Below are positions 5,396 through 5,571 of a DNA stretch of 5,571 nt, piece after piece; within the stretch, counting starts at the first letter, position 1; the number at the start of each line of letters is the position of its first letter. The stretch is from Limnochordia bacterium (lineage in GTDB: Bacteria; Bacillota; Limnochordia; Darwinibacteriales; SLO01). The stretch spans positions 1 through 5,571 of the forward strand of contig SLOG01000429.1 in the NCBI GenBank assembly GCA_007132635.1, in the 5' to 3' direction. Under the pieces are notes generated by a model. That model did no database searches, had not been told where the DNA came from, and saw only the letters and a program-made list of their open reading frames with translations. A program made the position numbers and the translations under genes.

Positions 5396-5571
5396 AGAGG
5401 TGAAAAAAGTTACCGCCGAAGGAGAAGAGGGTTCTTTCACATTGCTTCCTAAGCATGTAGATTTGACGTCCTCGCTTGTTCCAGGACTGGTGTCTTTTAT
5501 AGATAAAGATGGTCATGAAGGGTTTTTGGCAGCTGAACAAGGGATTTTGGTCAAATGTGGATCCGAAGTCA
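5352..5571 (+). CDS. atpC: N-type F-ATPase epsilon subunit, 5' part
   Basis: The first 73 codons are visible before the window ends. The translation MRLKIMLPERILMDKEVKKV, then AEGEEGSFTLLPKHVDLTSSL, is the N-terminal beta-sandwich of an epsilon subunit: a secondary-structure strand, the 'LP.H.D' turn that corresponds to LPGHAP-type turns in normal epsilon, and a second strand LVSFIDKDG. The divergent 'PKHVD' version is typical of N-ATPases. The start is ATG 5352; the sequence GAGGAGG ending at 5342 is its RBS, 9 bases upstream and inside atpD. The start therefore overlaps the end of atpD by 44 bases in another frame, implying coupled translation. The protein connects the catalytic head to the c-ring through gamma. 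The C-terminal part cannot be judged. Confidence 0.88.
   Translation, partial: MRLKIMLPERILMDKEVKKVTAEGEEGSFTLLPKHVDLTSSLVPGLVSFIDKDGHEGFLAAEQGILVKCGSEV

Overview
The window looks like a piece of an anaerobic Firmicutes (Clostridia- or Negativicutes-like) chromosome. The clues are strong AGGAGG-type ribosome binding sites, an EFR1-type flavodoxin/ferredoxin protein, and the start of an N-type (alternative, putatively Na+-translocating) F-ATPase operon. This assignment is inferred from gene content only; no taxonomic marker is present.

Layout, left to right. (1) Positions 1-947: a redox gene, EFR1-family flavodoxin fold plus two 4Fe-4S clusters, complete, with a good RBS. (2) Positions 948-1183: non-coding, with a possible weak terminator. 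(3) Positions 1184-2011: a XerC/D-like tyrosine recombinase whose 3' end has been replaced. Recognisable homology stops at about 1938, just before the catalytic tyrosine, and the reading frame then runs into the promoter of the next module. (4) Positions 1940-3506: an AT-richer island with two complete type II toxin-antitoxin modules. mntA-hepT (MNT antitoxin / HEPN toxin) is on the plus strand and mazE-mazF on the minus strand; they converge, and each has its own recognisable promoter. (5) Positions 2650-2807, in the gap between the two converging modules: a large nested inverted repeat. Its ends fit the integron attC box consensus (RYYYAAC ... GTTRRRY) in the orientation and place expected downstream of a cassette gene. 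(6) Positions 3506-3778: a degraded XRE-type helix-turn-helix fragment, followed by a possible scrap of a recombinase C-terminus. (7) Positions 3962-5571: atpD (beta) overlapping atpC (epsilon, cut by the window edge), the first two genes of an N-ATPase operon.

Taken together, the middle of the window reads as an accessory island of gene-cassette or remnant character between two metabolic loci. It holds two addiction modules, a lone attC-like site and an inactivated tyrosine recombinase. The most notable observation is the attC-like structure right behind hepT: it suggests that mntA-hepT is, or once was, an integron-type gene cassette in a genome region without a functional canonical IntI. 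The individual gene families are all known; the arrangement is what deserves a second look.
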